A DNA stretch of 64,000 nucleotides from Rhizobacter sp. (GCA_019635355.1 JAHBZQ010000001.1:4836001-4900000); one strand, 5' to 3'. Numbered from the stretch's first letter, positions 9,197 through 17,787 are shown. Numbers and translations: made by a program. Notes: generated by a model not told the origin, from the letters alone.

Positions 9197-9301
9197 GACG
9201 GGTCTCCGCATGGCGGGCGTTGGGTCACATTCTGGGCCGGGCTGCAGCCCTTGGGAACATGGTAGTTACACAGAGACCGATGGTGTCACGGGAAGGAACG
9301 A

Positions 9302-10714
9302 ATGCAGGGCGTGCTTGAGCAAAACCGCACCAACATGAACACATTGGCGCGCTGGGCGGGCGCGGCGTGCCGCAGTGCGGTCTTCATGCGGCCGGGGCTG
9401 TCGGGCCTGCATATCGGGCCAGTGGGTCTGGTGCTGCTGACGGTGCTGCTGGTGGCCGGCGGAGCCGCCTTGCAGCGGCTCTTCTATTGGCCGGGGCCGG
9501 TGCAGTTCTACTGGCAGGCGGTGGGCAGCGGCTGGATGGCCACGCTGTTGCTCGTGCTGGCCTGCTGGATGGCCGCGCGGGGTACGCCGGAGGGTGAGGG
9601 CGGTGCAGTGCTGCTGGCGCTGCTCTGGCTGCAGCAGATGCTGATCTCCTGGCCGATCTGGGGTGCCTACCTCGTGCTGCAGCGTGGGCTGCCGCCTGGC
9701 GCGGCGGCGCTGGCGGCGGAGGTGATGCAGGTGCTGCCCTGGGTGTTGATGGGCTGGATGGCGCTCGCGGCCGCCGTGCTGCTCGCGCACCATGCCGACC
9801 GGGCGGCGCTGCGGGTGGCGGTGGTCATCGTGGTGGCCGCCGCGGCGCTGGCCAGCCTCTACCTGCCCCGCGGCGCGTACTGGTACCCCGACGTGACGGC
9901 TGCGGCTGCGGGCGAGCCCGAAGAGCAGCGCCTGCAGCTCACCCAGGAGGTGCTCGAAGCCCAGTCGGCCACCGTCGTGTCGACCCTGCATGCCTTGGAG
10001 CCGCAGCGGCCCGGCGTGGCCGACGTCTACGCCATCACCTTCGCGCCCTATGCCGGTGAAGAGGTGTTCCGCCGCGAGAGCCGGCTCGTCAGCGAGCTGA
10101 TGCAGGACCGCTTCGATGCGCGCGGCCGCACGCTCTCGCTCATCAACCATGCCGAGACGGCGCGCGAGCTGCCCTGGGCCACCGGGCTCAACCTGCGCCG
10201 CGCCATCCAGCAGGTGGCGAACCTGATGGACCGGGAGGAAGACATCCTCTTCATCCACCTCACCTCGCACGGGGCGCGCAACGGCCGGCTGGCCGCGCAG
10301 TTCGACCCGCTGGAAGTCGACGAGCTCACGCCCGACAAGCTGCGTGCCTGGCTCGACGAAGCCGGCGTGCGCTGGCGCGTGCTGTCGATCTCGGCCTGCT
10401 ACTCGGGCTCGTGGCTGCCCACGCTCGCCGACCCGAGCACGCTGACCATGACCGCGGCCGACGCCACGCACACCTCCTACGGCTGCGGGCGCGGCTCCGA
10501 GCTCACCTACTTCGGCCGTGCGATGTATGCCGAGCAGTTGCGCGGCACCCGCTCGTTCGAAGCCGCGCATGCGGCGGCGCGCGAGGTGATCGCCCGGCGC
10601 GAGAAGGAGGCTGGCAAGACCGACGGCTATTCCAACCCGCAGATTCAGGTGGGCGAGGCCATCAAACCCAAGCTCGCCGAACTGGCGGGCCGGCTCGATG
10701 CTGCGGTGCGATAG
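9302..10714 (+). CDS. Membrane-bound peptidase C13 (legumain-like) family protein
   Basis: A 470-residue protein with a hydrophobic N-terminal half (several membrane segments between about 40 and 205) and a C-terminal caspase/legumain-fold domain of the peptidase C13 family. The probable catalytic dyad is visible: His323 in IHLTSHGARNG and Cys366 in SISACYSGSW, each after a hydrophobic strand as the fold requires. ATG at 9302 has GGAAGG five bases upstream. The catalytic domain follows the last membrane helix and is probably periplasmic (inference). Bacterial members have no well-defined role; cysteine-protease activity is inferred from the dyad. dcd follows 38 bases downstream. Confidence 0.8.
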   Translation: MQGVLEQNRTNMNTLARWAGAACRSAVFMRPGLSGLHIGPVGLVLLTVLLVAGGAALQRLFYWPGPVQFYWQAVGSGWMATLLLVLACWMAARGTPEGEGGAVLLALLWLQQMLISWPIWGAYLVLQRGLPPGAAALAAEVMQVLPWVLMGWMALAAAVLLAHHADRAALRVAVVIVVAAAALASLYLPRGAYWYPDVTAAAAGEPEEQRLQLTQEVLEAQSATVVSTLHALEPQRPGVADVYAITFAPYAGEEVFRRESRLVSELMQDRFDARGRTLSLINHAETARELPWATGLNLRRAIQQVANLMDREEDILFIHLTSHGARNGRLAAQFDPLEVDELTPDKLRAWLDEAGVRWRVLSISACYSGSWLPTLADPSTLTMTAADATHTSYGCGRGSELTYFGRAMYAEQLRGTRSFEAAHAAAREVIARREKEAGKTDGYSNPQIQVGEAIKPKLAELAGRLDAAVR

Positions 10715-10752
10715 GCCACAATCGAGCCCCCTCTGAAAAGCGCGAGACCGGC

Positions 10753-11322
10753 ATGAGCATCAAGAGCGACAAGTGGATCCGCCGCATGGCCGAGCAGCAC
10801 GGCATGATCGAGCCCTTCGAGCCCGGCCAGGTGCGCCACGCGGCCGACGGCCACAAGATCGTGAGCTACGGCACCAGCAGCTACGGCTACGACATCCGCT
10901 GCGCGCCCGAGTTCAAGGTCTTCACCAACATCCACAGCACGGTGGTCGACCCGAAGAACTTCGACGAGAAGAGCTTCGTCGACATCGAGGCCGACGTCTG
11001 CATCATCCCGCCCAACAGCTTCGCGCTGGCGCGCACGGTGGAGTACTTCCGCATCCCGCGCAGCGTGCTCACGATCTGCCTCGGCAAGAGCACCTATGCG
11101 CGTTGCGGGATCATCGTCAACGTCACCCCCTTCGAGCCCGAATGGGAAGGCTACGTGACGCTCGAGTTCAGCAACACCACGCCGCTGCCCGCCAAGATCT
11201 ACGCTGGCGAAGGCTGCGCGCAGGTGCTCTTCTTCGAGAGCGACGAGGTCTGCGAGACGAGCTACAAAGACCGCGGCGGCAAGTACCAGGGTCAGCGCGG
11301 GGTCACCCTGCCAAAAACTTAA
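10753..11322 (+). CDS. dcd: dCTP deaminase
   Basis: Cytosolic enzyme converting dCTP to dUTP for thymidylate synthesis. The 189-residue product matches the trimeric Dcd family over its full length: MSIKSDKWIRRMA start, SSYGYDIRCAPEFKVF, the GKSTYARCGI segment that shapes the nucleotide site, GYVTLEFSNTTPLPAKIYAGEG with the catalytic Glu, and C-terminal KYQGQRGVTLP that closes over the triphosphate. The start codon lies 38 bases after the C13 gene, so co-transcription is possible. A hairpin without a U-run follows at 11344-11371. Confidence 0.98.
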   Translation: MSIKSDKWIRRMAEQHGMIEPFEPGQVRHAADGHKIVSYGTSSYGYDIRCAPEFKVFTNIHSTVVDPKNFDEKSFVDIEADVCIIPPNSFALARTVEYFRIPRSVLTICLGKSTYARCGIIVNVTPFEPEWEGYVTLEFSNTTPLPAKIYAGEGCAQVLFFESDEVCETSYKDRGGKYQGQRGVTLPKT

Positions 11323-11343
11323 CGGCACATCGTCACGGGGCGC

Positions 11344-11371
11344 GAACTGGGCGCTCGCCGGCCCCCAGTTC
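11344..11371 (+). terminator. Inverted repeat after dcd, possible weak terminator
   Basis: GAACTGGG at 11344-11351 pairs perfectly with CCCAGTTC at 11364-11371 across a 12-base GC-rich loop, 22 bases after the dcd stop. It is followed by CCCC rather than a T-run, so it is at best an imperfect intrinsic terminator or an RNA 3'-end stabiliser. Confidence 0.35.
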
Positions 11372-11433
11372 CCCCGATTCCCCGGCAGGGTGCAGGGCTA
11401 TCGTGTGGCCACACGCTACACATGGAGCCCGCC

Positions 11434-11694
11434 ATGACGACCTTGTCGCACGCTGCCCCCGCCGCCGGCACCCACCGCCCGGTCGCGCTGATCGAAGACC
11501 TGAAGGCGCTCGGCCGCTTTCGCAGCAAGATGGCGCAGCAGGCCCTGAGCGTCAACGTGGCCCGCATGATGTACGACCGGCCCTATGCCTTCGACCGCAT
11601 CGCGCTCGCGCACAGCAGCGCCGATGAGTCGCTGCAGCGCCTGGCCCTGCAGCTCTTCGCACAGTACTCGCAAGACGACGCTGCGGCGCACTGA
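11434..11694 (+). CDS. Small hypothetical protein (86 aa)
   Basis: I do not recognise this 86-residue protein. It is hydrophilic and mostly helical by composition, with a VALIEDLKALGRFRSKMAQQAL segment and a second helix VARMMYDRPYAFDRI; there is no signal peptide, membrane segment or metal motif. ATG at 11434 is preferred because GGAG lies six bases upstream; the earlier in-frame ATG at 11422 has no ribosome site. A clear intrinsic terminator follows 24 bases after the stop, which supports it being a real transcription unit. Confidence 0.65.
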   Translation: MTTLSHAAPAAGTHRPVALIEDLKALGRFRSKMAQQALSVNVARMMYDRPYAFDRIALAHSSADESLQRLALQLFAQYSQDDAAAH

Positions 11695-11717
11695 GCGCGC
11701 CGTCGACTCCGCATCAG

Positions 11718-11741
11718 GGGCTGCCGCGAGGCGGCCCTTTT
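11718..11741 (+). terminator. Intrinsic terminator after the 86-aa gene
   Basis: GGGCTGCC (11718-11725) pairs with GGCGGCCC (11730-11737), one G-U wobble, over a four-base GCGA loop, and is followed directly by TTTT. This is the best-formed Rho-independent terminator in the window and ends the small gene at 11434-11694. Confidence 0.8.
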
Positions 11742-11793
11742 CGCTTTCCGGCCTTCGCTACCATGCCCCTTCGGCCAACACCGGGAGCGCAGC

Positions 11794-12669
11794 ATGAAGT
11801 GGGAAGGCAATCGCGAGAGCGACAACGTCGAGGACGCCCGCTCGGGCGGCGGTGGTGGCGGGTTCTCCTTCGGCGGTGGCCGCGGCATCGGCCTCGGCAG
11901 CGTGGTGATCGCGCTCGTGGCCGGCTGGATCTTCGGCATCAACCCGCTCACCATCCTCGGCCTCATGAGCGGTGGCGGCCAGGCGCCGCAGGTGCAGCAG
12001 GCGCCCGCCGGCAAGCCGCCAGCCGACGACCCGATGGCGCGCTTCGTCTCGGTGGTGCTGGCCGACACCGAAGACGTGTGGCGCGAGCAGTTCCAGCAGA
12101 TGGGTGCCACCTACCGCGACCCGAAGCTGCGCCTCTTCCGCGGCAGCGAGGCCACGGCCTGCGGCATGGGCCAAGCGGCGATGGGGCCGTTCTACTGCCC
12201 CGGCGACCAGAAGGTCTACATCGACCTCAGCTTCTACGAGACCATGCGCACACGCCTCGGCGCCCCCGGCGACTTCGCCCAGGCCTACGTGATCGCGCAC
12301 GAGGTGGGCCACCACGTGCAGAACCTGCTCGGCATCAGCGGCAAGGTCGACAGCATGCGCGGCCGCGTCTCCGAGGCGCAGCAGAACGCGCTCTCGGTGC
12401 GCCTCGAGCTGCAGGCCGACTGCTTCGCCGGCGTGTGGGCGCACCACGCCAACAACGCACGCCAGATCCTGGAGCAGGGCGATGTGGAAGAAGCGCTCAA
12501 CGCCGCGTCACAGATCGGCGACGACGCGCTGCAGCGCAAGTCGCGCGGCACGGTGCAGCCCGAGACCTTCACCCACGGCACGAGCGCCCAGCGGGTGACG
12601 TGGTTCAAGAAGGGCCTGCAGACCGGCAGCGTGAACCAGTGCAACACCTTCGAGGCGCGCCAGATCTGA
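11794..12669 (+). CDS. YpfJ-type neutral zinc metallopeptidase family protein
   Basis: A 291-residue protein of the YpfJ/KPN_02809 neutral zinc metallopeptidase family. After a short glycine-rich cytosolic start (WEGNRESDNVEDARSGGGG) there is one membrane helix (about 34-58, GSVVIALVAGWIFG), and the rest is predicted to be exported. The zinc-binding HEVGHH is at residues 169-174, followed by the LELQADCFAGVWAHH segment that supplies the third ligand. GGGAG lies seven bases before the ATG. Proteolytic function is inferred from the motif; no physiological substrate is known to me. Confidence 0.9.
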   Translation: MKWEGNRESDNVEDARSGGGGGGFSFGGGRGIGLGSVVIALVAGWIFGINPLTILGLMSGGGQAPQVQQAPAGKPPADDPMARFVSVVLADTEDVWREQFQQMGATYRDPKLRLFRGSEATACGMGQAAMGPFYCPGDQKVYIDLSFYETMRTRLGAPGDFAQAYVIAHEVGHHVQNLLGISGKVDSMRGRVSEAQQNALSVRLELQADCFAGVWAHHANNARQILEQGDVEEALNAASQIGDDALQRKSRGTVQPETFTHGTSAQRVTWFKKGLQTGSVNQCNTFEARQI

Positions 12670-12954
12670 TCAACGCCTCGGGGGCGGCAGCTCCAGCGTG
12701 CCAAGCCAGTCGCAGCGCAGGCGGCCCCGCCGGTGCAACGCGCGCCGCAGGGCCACGTAGAGCGTGGGCGTGAGGAAGAGCAGCGCGCAGCCCAGCGCCA
12801 TGCCGGGCCACCACAGGATCAGTGCCGCGGGCTCGCCCATCCAGCCGAACATCCACGCGGTGAGCACGCCGTCCCAGGCGTGGTACTCGAGCGGGTGCTC
12901 CGGCTTGTGGGCCAGCTGCCAGAGCTTGATGGCGTGAAGCTGCTGCAGGGTCAT
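12670..12954 (-). CDS. Small hypothetical membrane protein (94 aa)
   Basis: An unrecognised 94-residue protein with one or two hydrophobic segments (about 40-67, PAALILWWPGMALGCALLFL) after a His/Trp-rich start (KLWQLAHKPEHPLEYHAWD). The C-terminal 25 residues are basic. Its stop codon abuts the stop of the YpfJ-type gene on the opposite strand. GGAGAG lies about four bases before the ATG, which supports translation. The upstream 12955-13055 stretch shows no other gene. Function unknown. Confidence 0.6.
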   Translation of the reverse strand: MTLQQLHAIKLWQLAHKPEHPLEYHAWDGVLTAWMFGWMGEPAALILWWPGMALGCALLFLTPTLYVALRRALHRRGRLRCDWLGTLELPPPRR

Positions 12955-13055
12955 GGGGCTCTCCCGACGAGCGCGCGGCCTTCAGCGTAGAACCATCTGC
13001 GCAGCGTGAAAACCCCCTCGGCCGCAAGCCCCTCGGGCCCGCTCAGACAAGCGGC

Positions 13056-13697
13056 TCAGGCCAGCAGCGCCAGCTGCTCCGAGAGCGTCTTCTCGCCGAA
13101 AAGCCACTGGCCCGGCAGCAGGCGCATGCCCTGCTCGCTGGGCCACACGAGCGCGGGCACGCCGTGCATGCCGACCGCCTTCATCACCTTCTTCGCGCGG
13201 GCGACACGTTTGTCCGTGAGGCCGGGCAGGGCCGGGTTGGCGAGGCGCTGCTCCCAGGTCTCGGCATCGTCACCGAGTGACTTGGACAGCGCCTGCGTGA
13301 TCACGCTGCGGTCGCTGATGTCGCGGCCGGCGACGAAGCGCTCGCGTTGCAGGGCGTGCAGGGCGTCGAGCTCACGGCGCACGTTCCACTGCGACACGGC
13401 GGTCAGCGCTTCGGTGGCGGCGGTGCTGTCGAAGGGCAGCTCGGGGTTGGCCAGCACCTTGCGTTTGTAGAGCTCGCTGAAGCGCTGGCCGCTCATCGCG
13501 GCGATGCGCGCATCGGCCTGCTCGATGTGGCGAGCCATCTCGGCGTCGAGCGTCTTGCCCGGGGCGACGAAGAGGCCGCTGGGCACCGGCTCGACGATGC
13601 AACCGCCCAGATCCGCCAGCCCGTGGATGGCGGGCATGGCGCCGTAGCACCAGCCGCACAACGGGTCGTAGAGGTAGATCAGGTGGTCGATGGCCAT
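13056..13697 (-). CDS. DsbA-family thioredoxin-fold protein
   Basis: A 213-residue thioredoxin-fold protein of the DsbA/2-hydroxychromene-isomerase superfamily. The redox motif is visible near the N-terminus as YDPLCGWCYGAMP (CGWC at about residues 14-17), and the cis-proline region as MHGVPALVWPS near residue 180. No signal peptide is present, so it is cytosolic, like the FrnE-type members. Its role may be protein disulfide or glutathione-linked redox; substrate unknown. It is transcribed alone, with 120 apparently empty bases upstream (13698-13818). Confidence 0.85.
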   Translation of the reverse strand: MAIDHLIYLYDPLCGWCYGAMPAIHGLADLGGCIVEPVPSGLFVAPGKTLDAEMARHIEQADARIAAMSGQRFSELYKRKVLANPELPFDSTAATEALTAVSQWNVRRELDALHALQRERFVAGRDISDRSVITQALSKSLGDDAETWEQRLANPALPGLTDKRVARAKKVMKAVGMHGVPALVWPSEQGMRLLPGQWLFGEKTLSEQLALLA

Positions 13698-13818
13698 CCG
13701 GCGAGTATGCGACAGCCCCTTGAGGGTTCAAGCCCGGCCGCCGATGGTCGGCAGCATGGCGCCGCCGGGCGGTGGGGCGGCCTCGGCGGTCAGTGGCGTG
13801 GGCGCGACGTTCCGCGGT

Positions 13819-14463
13819 TCAGTACGCCGCGGTGAAGCGGCGCTGCACGTGCCGCGGCGTCTCGATCTCGTCGACGATGGCCACCGCCAGGTCGGCCACC
13901 GAGAGGCCGGCCGGGGCGCCGTTGGCGTCGACCAGCACCTCGTCACCGCCGAGGCGGAAGCCGCCGCGCCGCTCGCCGGGCGCGAGCATCACGGCCGGTG
14001 AGACGAAGGTCCAATCGAGCGAGGTCTCGTGGCGGATGCGGTTCAGCGCCTCGCGGGCGGCGAGCGCACCTTGCTTCCACTCGGCCGGGAATTCCGGCGT
14101 GTCCACGAGCTGCACCCCAGGCGCCACGTAGAGGCTGCCCGCGCCGCCCACGACCAGCAGCCGCTTCACGCCACTGCGCTTCACGCCGTCGACGATGGCC
14201 TGCGTGCCCTGCAGGAAAAGGTCGTGGATGCGTGGCTCTTTCCAGCCCGGGTTGTAGGCGCTGATCACGGCGTCGACACCTTCCACCGCGTGGGCCACCT
14301 GCGCGCTCTGCAGCGCATCGGCTGCCACGACCGTGAGGCCCGGCCGGGTGGTGAATTTCGACGGATTGCGCGCCAGCGCCGTGACCTGGTGGCCACGGCG
14401 CAGCAGCTCTTCCAGCAGGGCCGCGCCGACGAACCCGGTGCCTCCGATGAGGGCGATCTTCAT
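13819..14463 (-). CDS. NAD(P)-binding NmrA/SDR-like oxidoreductase
   Basis: A 214-residue atypical short-chain dehydrogenase (NAD(P)-binding Rossmann, NmrA/YwnB-like). The nucleotide-binding GxxGxxG appears as IALIGGTGFVGAALLEELLRRG at the very N-terminus, followed by the ALARNPSKF stretch usual for NADP contact. The family includes redox sensors and quinone or flavin reductases. ATG at 14463 places the Rossmann strand at residue 2. It is divergent from a LysR regulator (100-base shared control region), the classical arrangement for a LysR target. Confidence 0.85.
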   Translation of the reverse strand: MKIALIGGTGFVGAALLEELLRRGHQVTALARNPSKFTTRPGLTVVAADALQSAQVAHAVEGVDAVISAYNPGWKEPRIHDLFLQGTQAIVDGVKRSGVKRLLVVGGAGSLYVAPGVQLVDTPEFPAEWKQGALAAREALNRIRHETSLDWTFVSPAVMLAPGERRGGFRLGGDEVLVDANGAPAGLSVADLAVAIVDEIETPRHVQRRFTAAY

Positions 14464-14521
14464 GTGTGTTTCTCCAATCCGTTGCAATGGATGTGACGAT
14501 ATGGGCTTCACAATCGGCTAG

Positions 14522-14546
14522 GAAGTCGTTCAAATCGAAGAACTTC
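14522..14546. promoter_or_regulatory. Imperfect palindrome, candidate LysR operator
   Basis: In the 100-base gap between the divergent NmrA-like gene and the LysR gene, GAAGT-N2-TTC-N5-GAA-N2-ACTTC forms a 25-base dyad centred at 14534. TTC-N5-GAA within a longer palindrome is a usual layout for LysR-type sites. The same gap also has a 10-base direct repeat GCTTCACAAT at 14505 and 14557. Assignment to this regulator is inference. Confidence 0.4.
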
Positions 14547-14564
14547 TTTAAGCCCAGCTTCACA

Positions 14565-15467
14565 ATGGACGATCTCCGGCGCATGGCCGTCTTTGCTGCG
14601 GTGGTGCAGCACGGCTCGATGAGCGCCGCCGCCCGGGCGCTGCGCATGAGCACTTCGGCGGTGAGCCAGCAGGTGCGCCTGCTGGAGCAGGGCAGTGGCG
14701 TGACGCTGCTGCACCGCTCCACCCGCAAGCTCTCGTTGACCGACACCGGTGCGCGTTTCGCCGAGCACTGCCACGCGATGGTGAGCGCTGCGGCCCAGGC
14801 GAACGCGCAGCTCGCGCTGGCGCACGACGCCCCGAGCGGCGAGCTGCGCATGTCGGCGCCGGTGGGCTTTGCGCGGCACATCGCACCGGGCCTCGGGCCG
14901 CTGCTGGCGGCCCACCCGGGGCTCACGCTGCGGCTGCTGGTGGACGACGCCCTCATCAACCTCGTCGACGCGCGCATCGACCTCGCCCTGCGCGCCGGCC
15001 GCCTGCCCGATTCGAGCTGGGTGGCACAGCGCCTGTGCGACTTCGACTGGATCCTTTGCGCCTCGCCCGACTACCTGCGCCGCCACGGCGAGCCCGCCAC
15101 GCCGGCCGAGCTGGCGCAGCACCAGTGGCTGGTGGGCTCACGCGACGGCTCGGGCCTGCAGATCGAGCTCATCGGGCCGCAGGGCGAGCGCGCGCCTCTG
15201 CGCGTCGACGCACGCATCGCCAGCAACAACCAGCTGAGCCTGGAGCAGATGTGCCTGGCTGGCCTCGGCGTGGGCATGCTGACCCACCCCGACGTGCACG
15301 AGGCCCTGCAGGCGGGCCGGCTGAAGCGCGTGCTGCCGCAGTGGCAGCTCGCGCCGGGCCCGGTGTGGGCCGTCACGCCTCAGCGCGAGAACCAGCCAGC
15401 CAAGGTGCGCCATGCCATCGAGGCGATGCGGGCGTACTTTGCGGCCACGCCGGGCACGCGGGTGTGA
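14565..15467 (+). CDS. LysR family transcription regulator
   Basis: A 300-residue LysR-type regulator: N-terminal winged helix (about 1-60) with FAAVVQHGSMSAAARALRMSTSAVSQQVRLLEQ, and a C-terminal substrate-binding domain (about 90-295). The DALINLVDARIDLALRAGRLPDSSWVAQRL stretch is typical of the CrgA/DmlR subgroup, which often controls a neighbouring oxidoreductase. ATG at 14565 places the HTH correctly; the frame extends upstream but without a good start. It is divergent from the NmrA-like oxidoreductase gene, its likely target. The effector is unknown. Confidence 0.92.
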   Translation: MDDLRRMAVFAAVVQHGSMSAAARALRMSTSAVSQQVRLLEQGSGVTLLHRSTRKLSLTDTGARFAEHCHAMVSAAAQANAQLALAHDAPSGELRMSAPVGFARHIAPGLGPLLAAHPGLTLRLLVDDALINLVDARIDLALRAGRLPDSSWVAQRLCDFDWILCASPDYLRRHGEPATPAELAQHQWLVGSRDGSGLQIELIGPQGERAPLRVDARIASNNQLSLEQMCLAGLGVGMLTHPDVHEALQAGRLKRVLPQWQLAPGPVWAVTPQRENQPAKVRHAIEAMRAYFAATPGTRV

Positions 15468-15473
15468 GGGCCC

Positions 15474-16628
15474 TCAGTGCCCGGGCGCAGTGCCCGGCAC
15501 GAGGATGCGCCGGTCGACGTTGCGGATGTCGGTGTGGCCGCAGAAGGCCATGCTCACGTCGAGTTCCTTGTAGATGATCTCCAGGCACTTGGTGACGCCC
15601 TCTTCACCCAGGGCGCCGAGGCCGTAGAGGAACGAGCGGCCGATGAGCGTGCCGCGGGCGCCGAGGGCCACCGCCTTCAAGACGTCTTGCCCCGAGCGGA
15701 TGCCGCCGTCCATCCACACCTCGATCTTCGAGCCCACCTCGCGGGCGATCTCGGGCAGCGCGGCAATCGACGAGGGCGCGCCATCGAGCTGCCGGCCGCC
15801 GTGGTTGGAGACGATCAGCGCATCGGCGCCGCTGCCGGCCGCATAGCGCGCGTCTTCCACGTCCATGATGCCCTTCAAAATCAGCTTGCCGCCCCAGCGC
15901 TTCTTGATCCACTCGACGTCGTTCCAGTCGAGCTTGGGGTCGAACTGCTCGCGCGTCCAGGTGCTGAGCGAGGTGACGTCGCTCACGCCCTTGGCATGGC
16001 CGATCAGGTTGCCGAAGCTGTGGCGCTTCGTGCCGAGCATGCCCAGGCACCAGCGCGGCTTGGTCATGAGGTTGAGGATGTTGGCGATGGTCGGCTTGGG
16101 CGGCGTGGTGAGGCCGTTCTTGATGTCCTTGTGGCGCTGGCCGAGCACCTGCAGGTCGAGCGTCAACATCAGCGCCGAGCAGCCGGCGGCCTTGGCGCGG
16201 TCCATGAGCCGTTCCATGAAGTCGCGGTCGCGCATCCAGTAGAGCTGGAACCAGAACGGCGACTTGGTGTGCGCGCGGATGTCTTCGATGGAGCAGATGC
16301 TCATCGTCGACAGCGTGAACGGAATGCCGAACTTCTCGGCCGCACGGGCCGCGAGGATCTCGCCGTCGGCGTGCTGCATGCCGGTCAGGCCCGTGGGCGC
16401 GATGGCCACCGGCATGTGGGTCGGCGTGCCGGCCATGGTGGTGGCGAGCGTGCGGTTGTCCATGTTCACCGCCACGCGCTGGCGCAGCAGGATCTTCTGG
16501 AAATCGCTCTCGTTGGCGCGGTAGGTGCCTTCGGTCCACGAGCCGGAGTCGGCGTAGTCGTAGAACATGCGCGGCACGCGGCGCTTGGCGAGGACGCGAA
16601 GGTCCTCGATGCAGGTGATGGGGGTCAT
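15474..16628 (-). CDS. lldD: FMN-dependent alpha-hydroxy acid dehydrogenase (L-lactate dehydrogenase type)
   Basis: A 384-residue FMN TIM-barrel enzyme that oxidises L-lactate or a related 2-hydroxy acid and passes electrons to the respiratory chain. Visible are the N-terminal RRVPRMFYDYADSGSWTE, the FMN segment PVAIAPTGLTGMQHADGE, the substrate-binding LGQRHKDIKNGL loop, and the catalytic His in IVSNHGGRQLDGAPSS followed by the phosphate-binding DGGIRSGQDVLKA. Length fits LldD (about 380-396). ATG at 16628 gives the normal start; it lies 11 bases after the stop of the cupredoxin gene, so it may be read through from that operon. Confidence 0.92.
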   Translation of the reverse strand: MTPITCIEDLRVLAKRRVPRMFYDYADSGSWTEGTYRANESDFQKILLRQRVAVNMDNRTLATTMAGTPTHMPVAIAPTGLTGMQHADGEILAARAAEKFGIPFTLSTMSICSIEDIRAHTKSPFWFQLYWMRDRDFMERLMDRAKAAGCSALMLTLDLQVLGQRHKDIKNGLTTPPKPTIANILNLMTKPRWCLGMLGTKRHSFGNLIGHAKGVSDVTSLSTWTREQFDPKLDWNDVEWIKKRWGGKLILKGIMDVEDARYAAGSGADALIVSNHGGRQLDGAPSSIAALPEIAREVGSKIEVWMDGGIRSGQDVLKAVALGARGTLIGRSFLYGLGALGEEGVTKCLEIIYKELDVSMAFCGHTDIRNVDRRILVPGTAPGH

Positions 16629-16639
16629 AGCCCCAGAGC

Positions 16640-17332
16640 TTATCCCCTGCGGCGGCGCGGAACGAAGTTCAGTTGCGTCGTCGTTTTCACGGGCGATGCG
16701 CTCACCTGCACCGGCACGCCTGCCTGCTCCTGGAGCTGGTCGGGGTGCCAGAGGGTCAGCTGCGCGGGGCCATCGGGCACGCCCTCGATCGTGACGACGC
16801 CATTGGCGTCGGTCTTGCCGAACCACGGTGTGTCGGCCACGTAGACCTGCCCGCGCATCGAGCCGTGGATGTGGCAGCCGAGGCCAATGGGGCCGGCCGC
16901 GTCCATCTTCAGGTCGGCGCTGGAGATGCCCGATTTTTTCTTGGCCGGGCCGCTCGGGTAGGCGTCGCCGCCGCCGCGGGCTTCGGCGATGGGGTCGGCG
17001 TCGAGCCGCAGCTCGAAGGTCTTGGCCGGGGCGATGGCGCCCAGCGGGCCGCTCGGCGTGGAGCGCACGTGGTGGTCGTAGGCGTCTTTGTTGACGAAGC
17101 GCAGCGTGCTGCCCACCGGCACGACGGTGAGGAAGGGCACGAAGCGCGAGCCTTCCTGCACGATGAGCACGGGCTTGGCGGCCGGCGTCACCGTGCCCTT
17201 GTTGGCGGCCTGCACCAGCACCACCACGTCGGGGGCGGGCTTGCCGTCCTTGTCGGTCACGGTGAGTTGCACGGTGCCCGCATGGGCGGTGCTTGCAACA
17301 AGGGCCAGCAGGGCCAGCAGGTGTCGTGTCAT
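16640..17332 (-). CDS. Exported cupredoxin-like (methylamine-utilisation type) protein
   Basis: A 230-residue periplasmic protein with a clear signal peptide (MTRHLLALLALVASTAHA) and a cupredoxin-like domain. Likely copper ligands are the His in NKDAYDHHVRS and the Cys/His cluster GLGCHIHGSM. A C-terminal Ig/carboxypeptidase-regulatory-like region contains ADTPWFGKTDANGVVTIEGVP. Homologues are often labelled 'methylamine utilization protein', but no methylamine dehydrogenase genes are present here. It follows the globin gene by 13 bases and the DUF3034 gene further upstream; the three form one unit. Electron transfer or copper binding is inferred. Confidence 0.8.
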   Translation of the reverse strand: MTRHLLALLALVASTAHAGTVQLTVTDKDGKPAPDVVVLVQAANKGTVTPAAKPVLIVQEGSRFVPFLTVVPVGSTLRFVNKDAYDHHVRSTPSGPLGAIAPAKTFELRLDADPIAEARGGGDAYPSGPAKKKSGISSADLKMDAAGPIGLGCHIHGSMRGQVYVADTPWFGKTDANGVVTIEGVPDGPAQLTLWHPDQLQEQAGVPVQVSASPVKTTTQLNFVPRRRRG

Positions 17333-17345
17333 CGGTTTGTCTCCC

Positions 17346-17777
17346 TCACGGCGTGTTGATGATGTCGCGGTGCATCGGCGCGAGGCGCGCCAGCAGCTTG
17401 TTCTGTGTCGAGAACGCGATGCCTTGCGCGTTCATGCTGTCTTGCAGCACCTCCACCAGCGCGTTGAAGTCGCCTTTGGTGATGTCCATGCCCTCGTGGG
17501 CCTTCTTCATGTCGGGGCCCTTGAGCTTGCAGGGGCCGCCCGAGACCTCGCAGAACTGCGCCACGAGTTGTGCCTTCACGTGCGGGTGGTCCACGTCCTT
17601 GAAGAAGGGGTTCATGCGCTTGTCGGCGAGCAGGCGGGTCATGAAGTCGTCCATCAGCTTGGTGAGGCCGGGCTGGCCGCCGAGCTGGCGGTAGAGCGAA
17701 TCGTCGGCGGGTTGCGCGTGGGCCGTGAACGCGAGGCCGAGCAGGGCGGTGCACAGGAGTTGAAGCAGGCGGTGCAT
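17346..17777 (-). CDS. Exported group 1 truncated hemoglobin
   Basis: A 143-residue truncated globin preceded by a cleavable signal peptide (MHRLLQLLCTALLGLAFTAHA), so it acts in the periplasm, unlike most truncated globins. Visible: SLYRQLGGQPGLTKLMDDF (A/B helices), MNPFFKDVD, and the proximal heme ligand His94 in KKAHEGMDIT. AAGGAG lies six bases before ATG 17777, fixing the start; longer in-frame starts would mask the signal peptide. There are two extra Cys (FCEVSGGPC), possibly a disulfide. Located between the cupredoxin and DUF3034 genes. Oxygen or NO handling is inferred from family. Confidence 0.88.
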   Translation of the reverse strand: MHRLLQLLCTALLGLAFTAHAQPADDSLYRQLGGQPGLTKLMDDFMTRLLADKRMNPFFKDVDHPHVKAQLVAQFCEVSGGPCKLKGPDMKKAHEGMDITKGDFNALVEVLQDSMNAQGIAFSTQNKLLARLAPMHRDIINTP

Positions 17778-17787
17778 GTCGTGCTCC

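Noticed and set aside
16640..17332. Methylamine dehydrogenase cluster suggested by the cupredoxin's usual label
   Set aside because: No mau structural or maturation genes are nearby; the label comes from family naming only.
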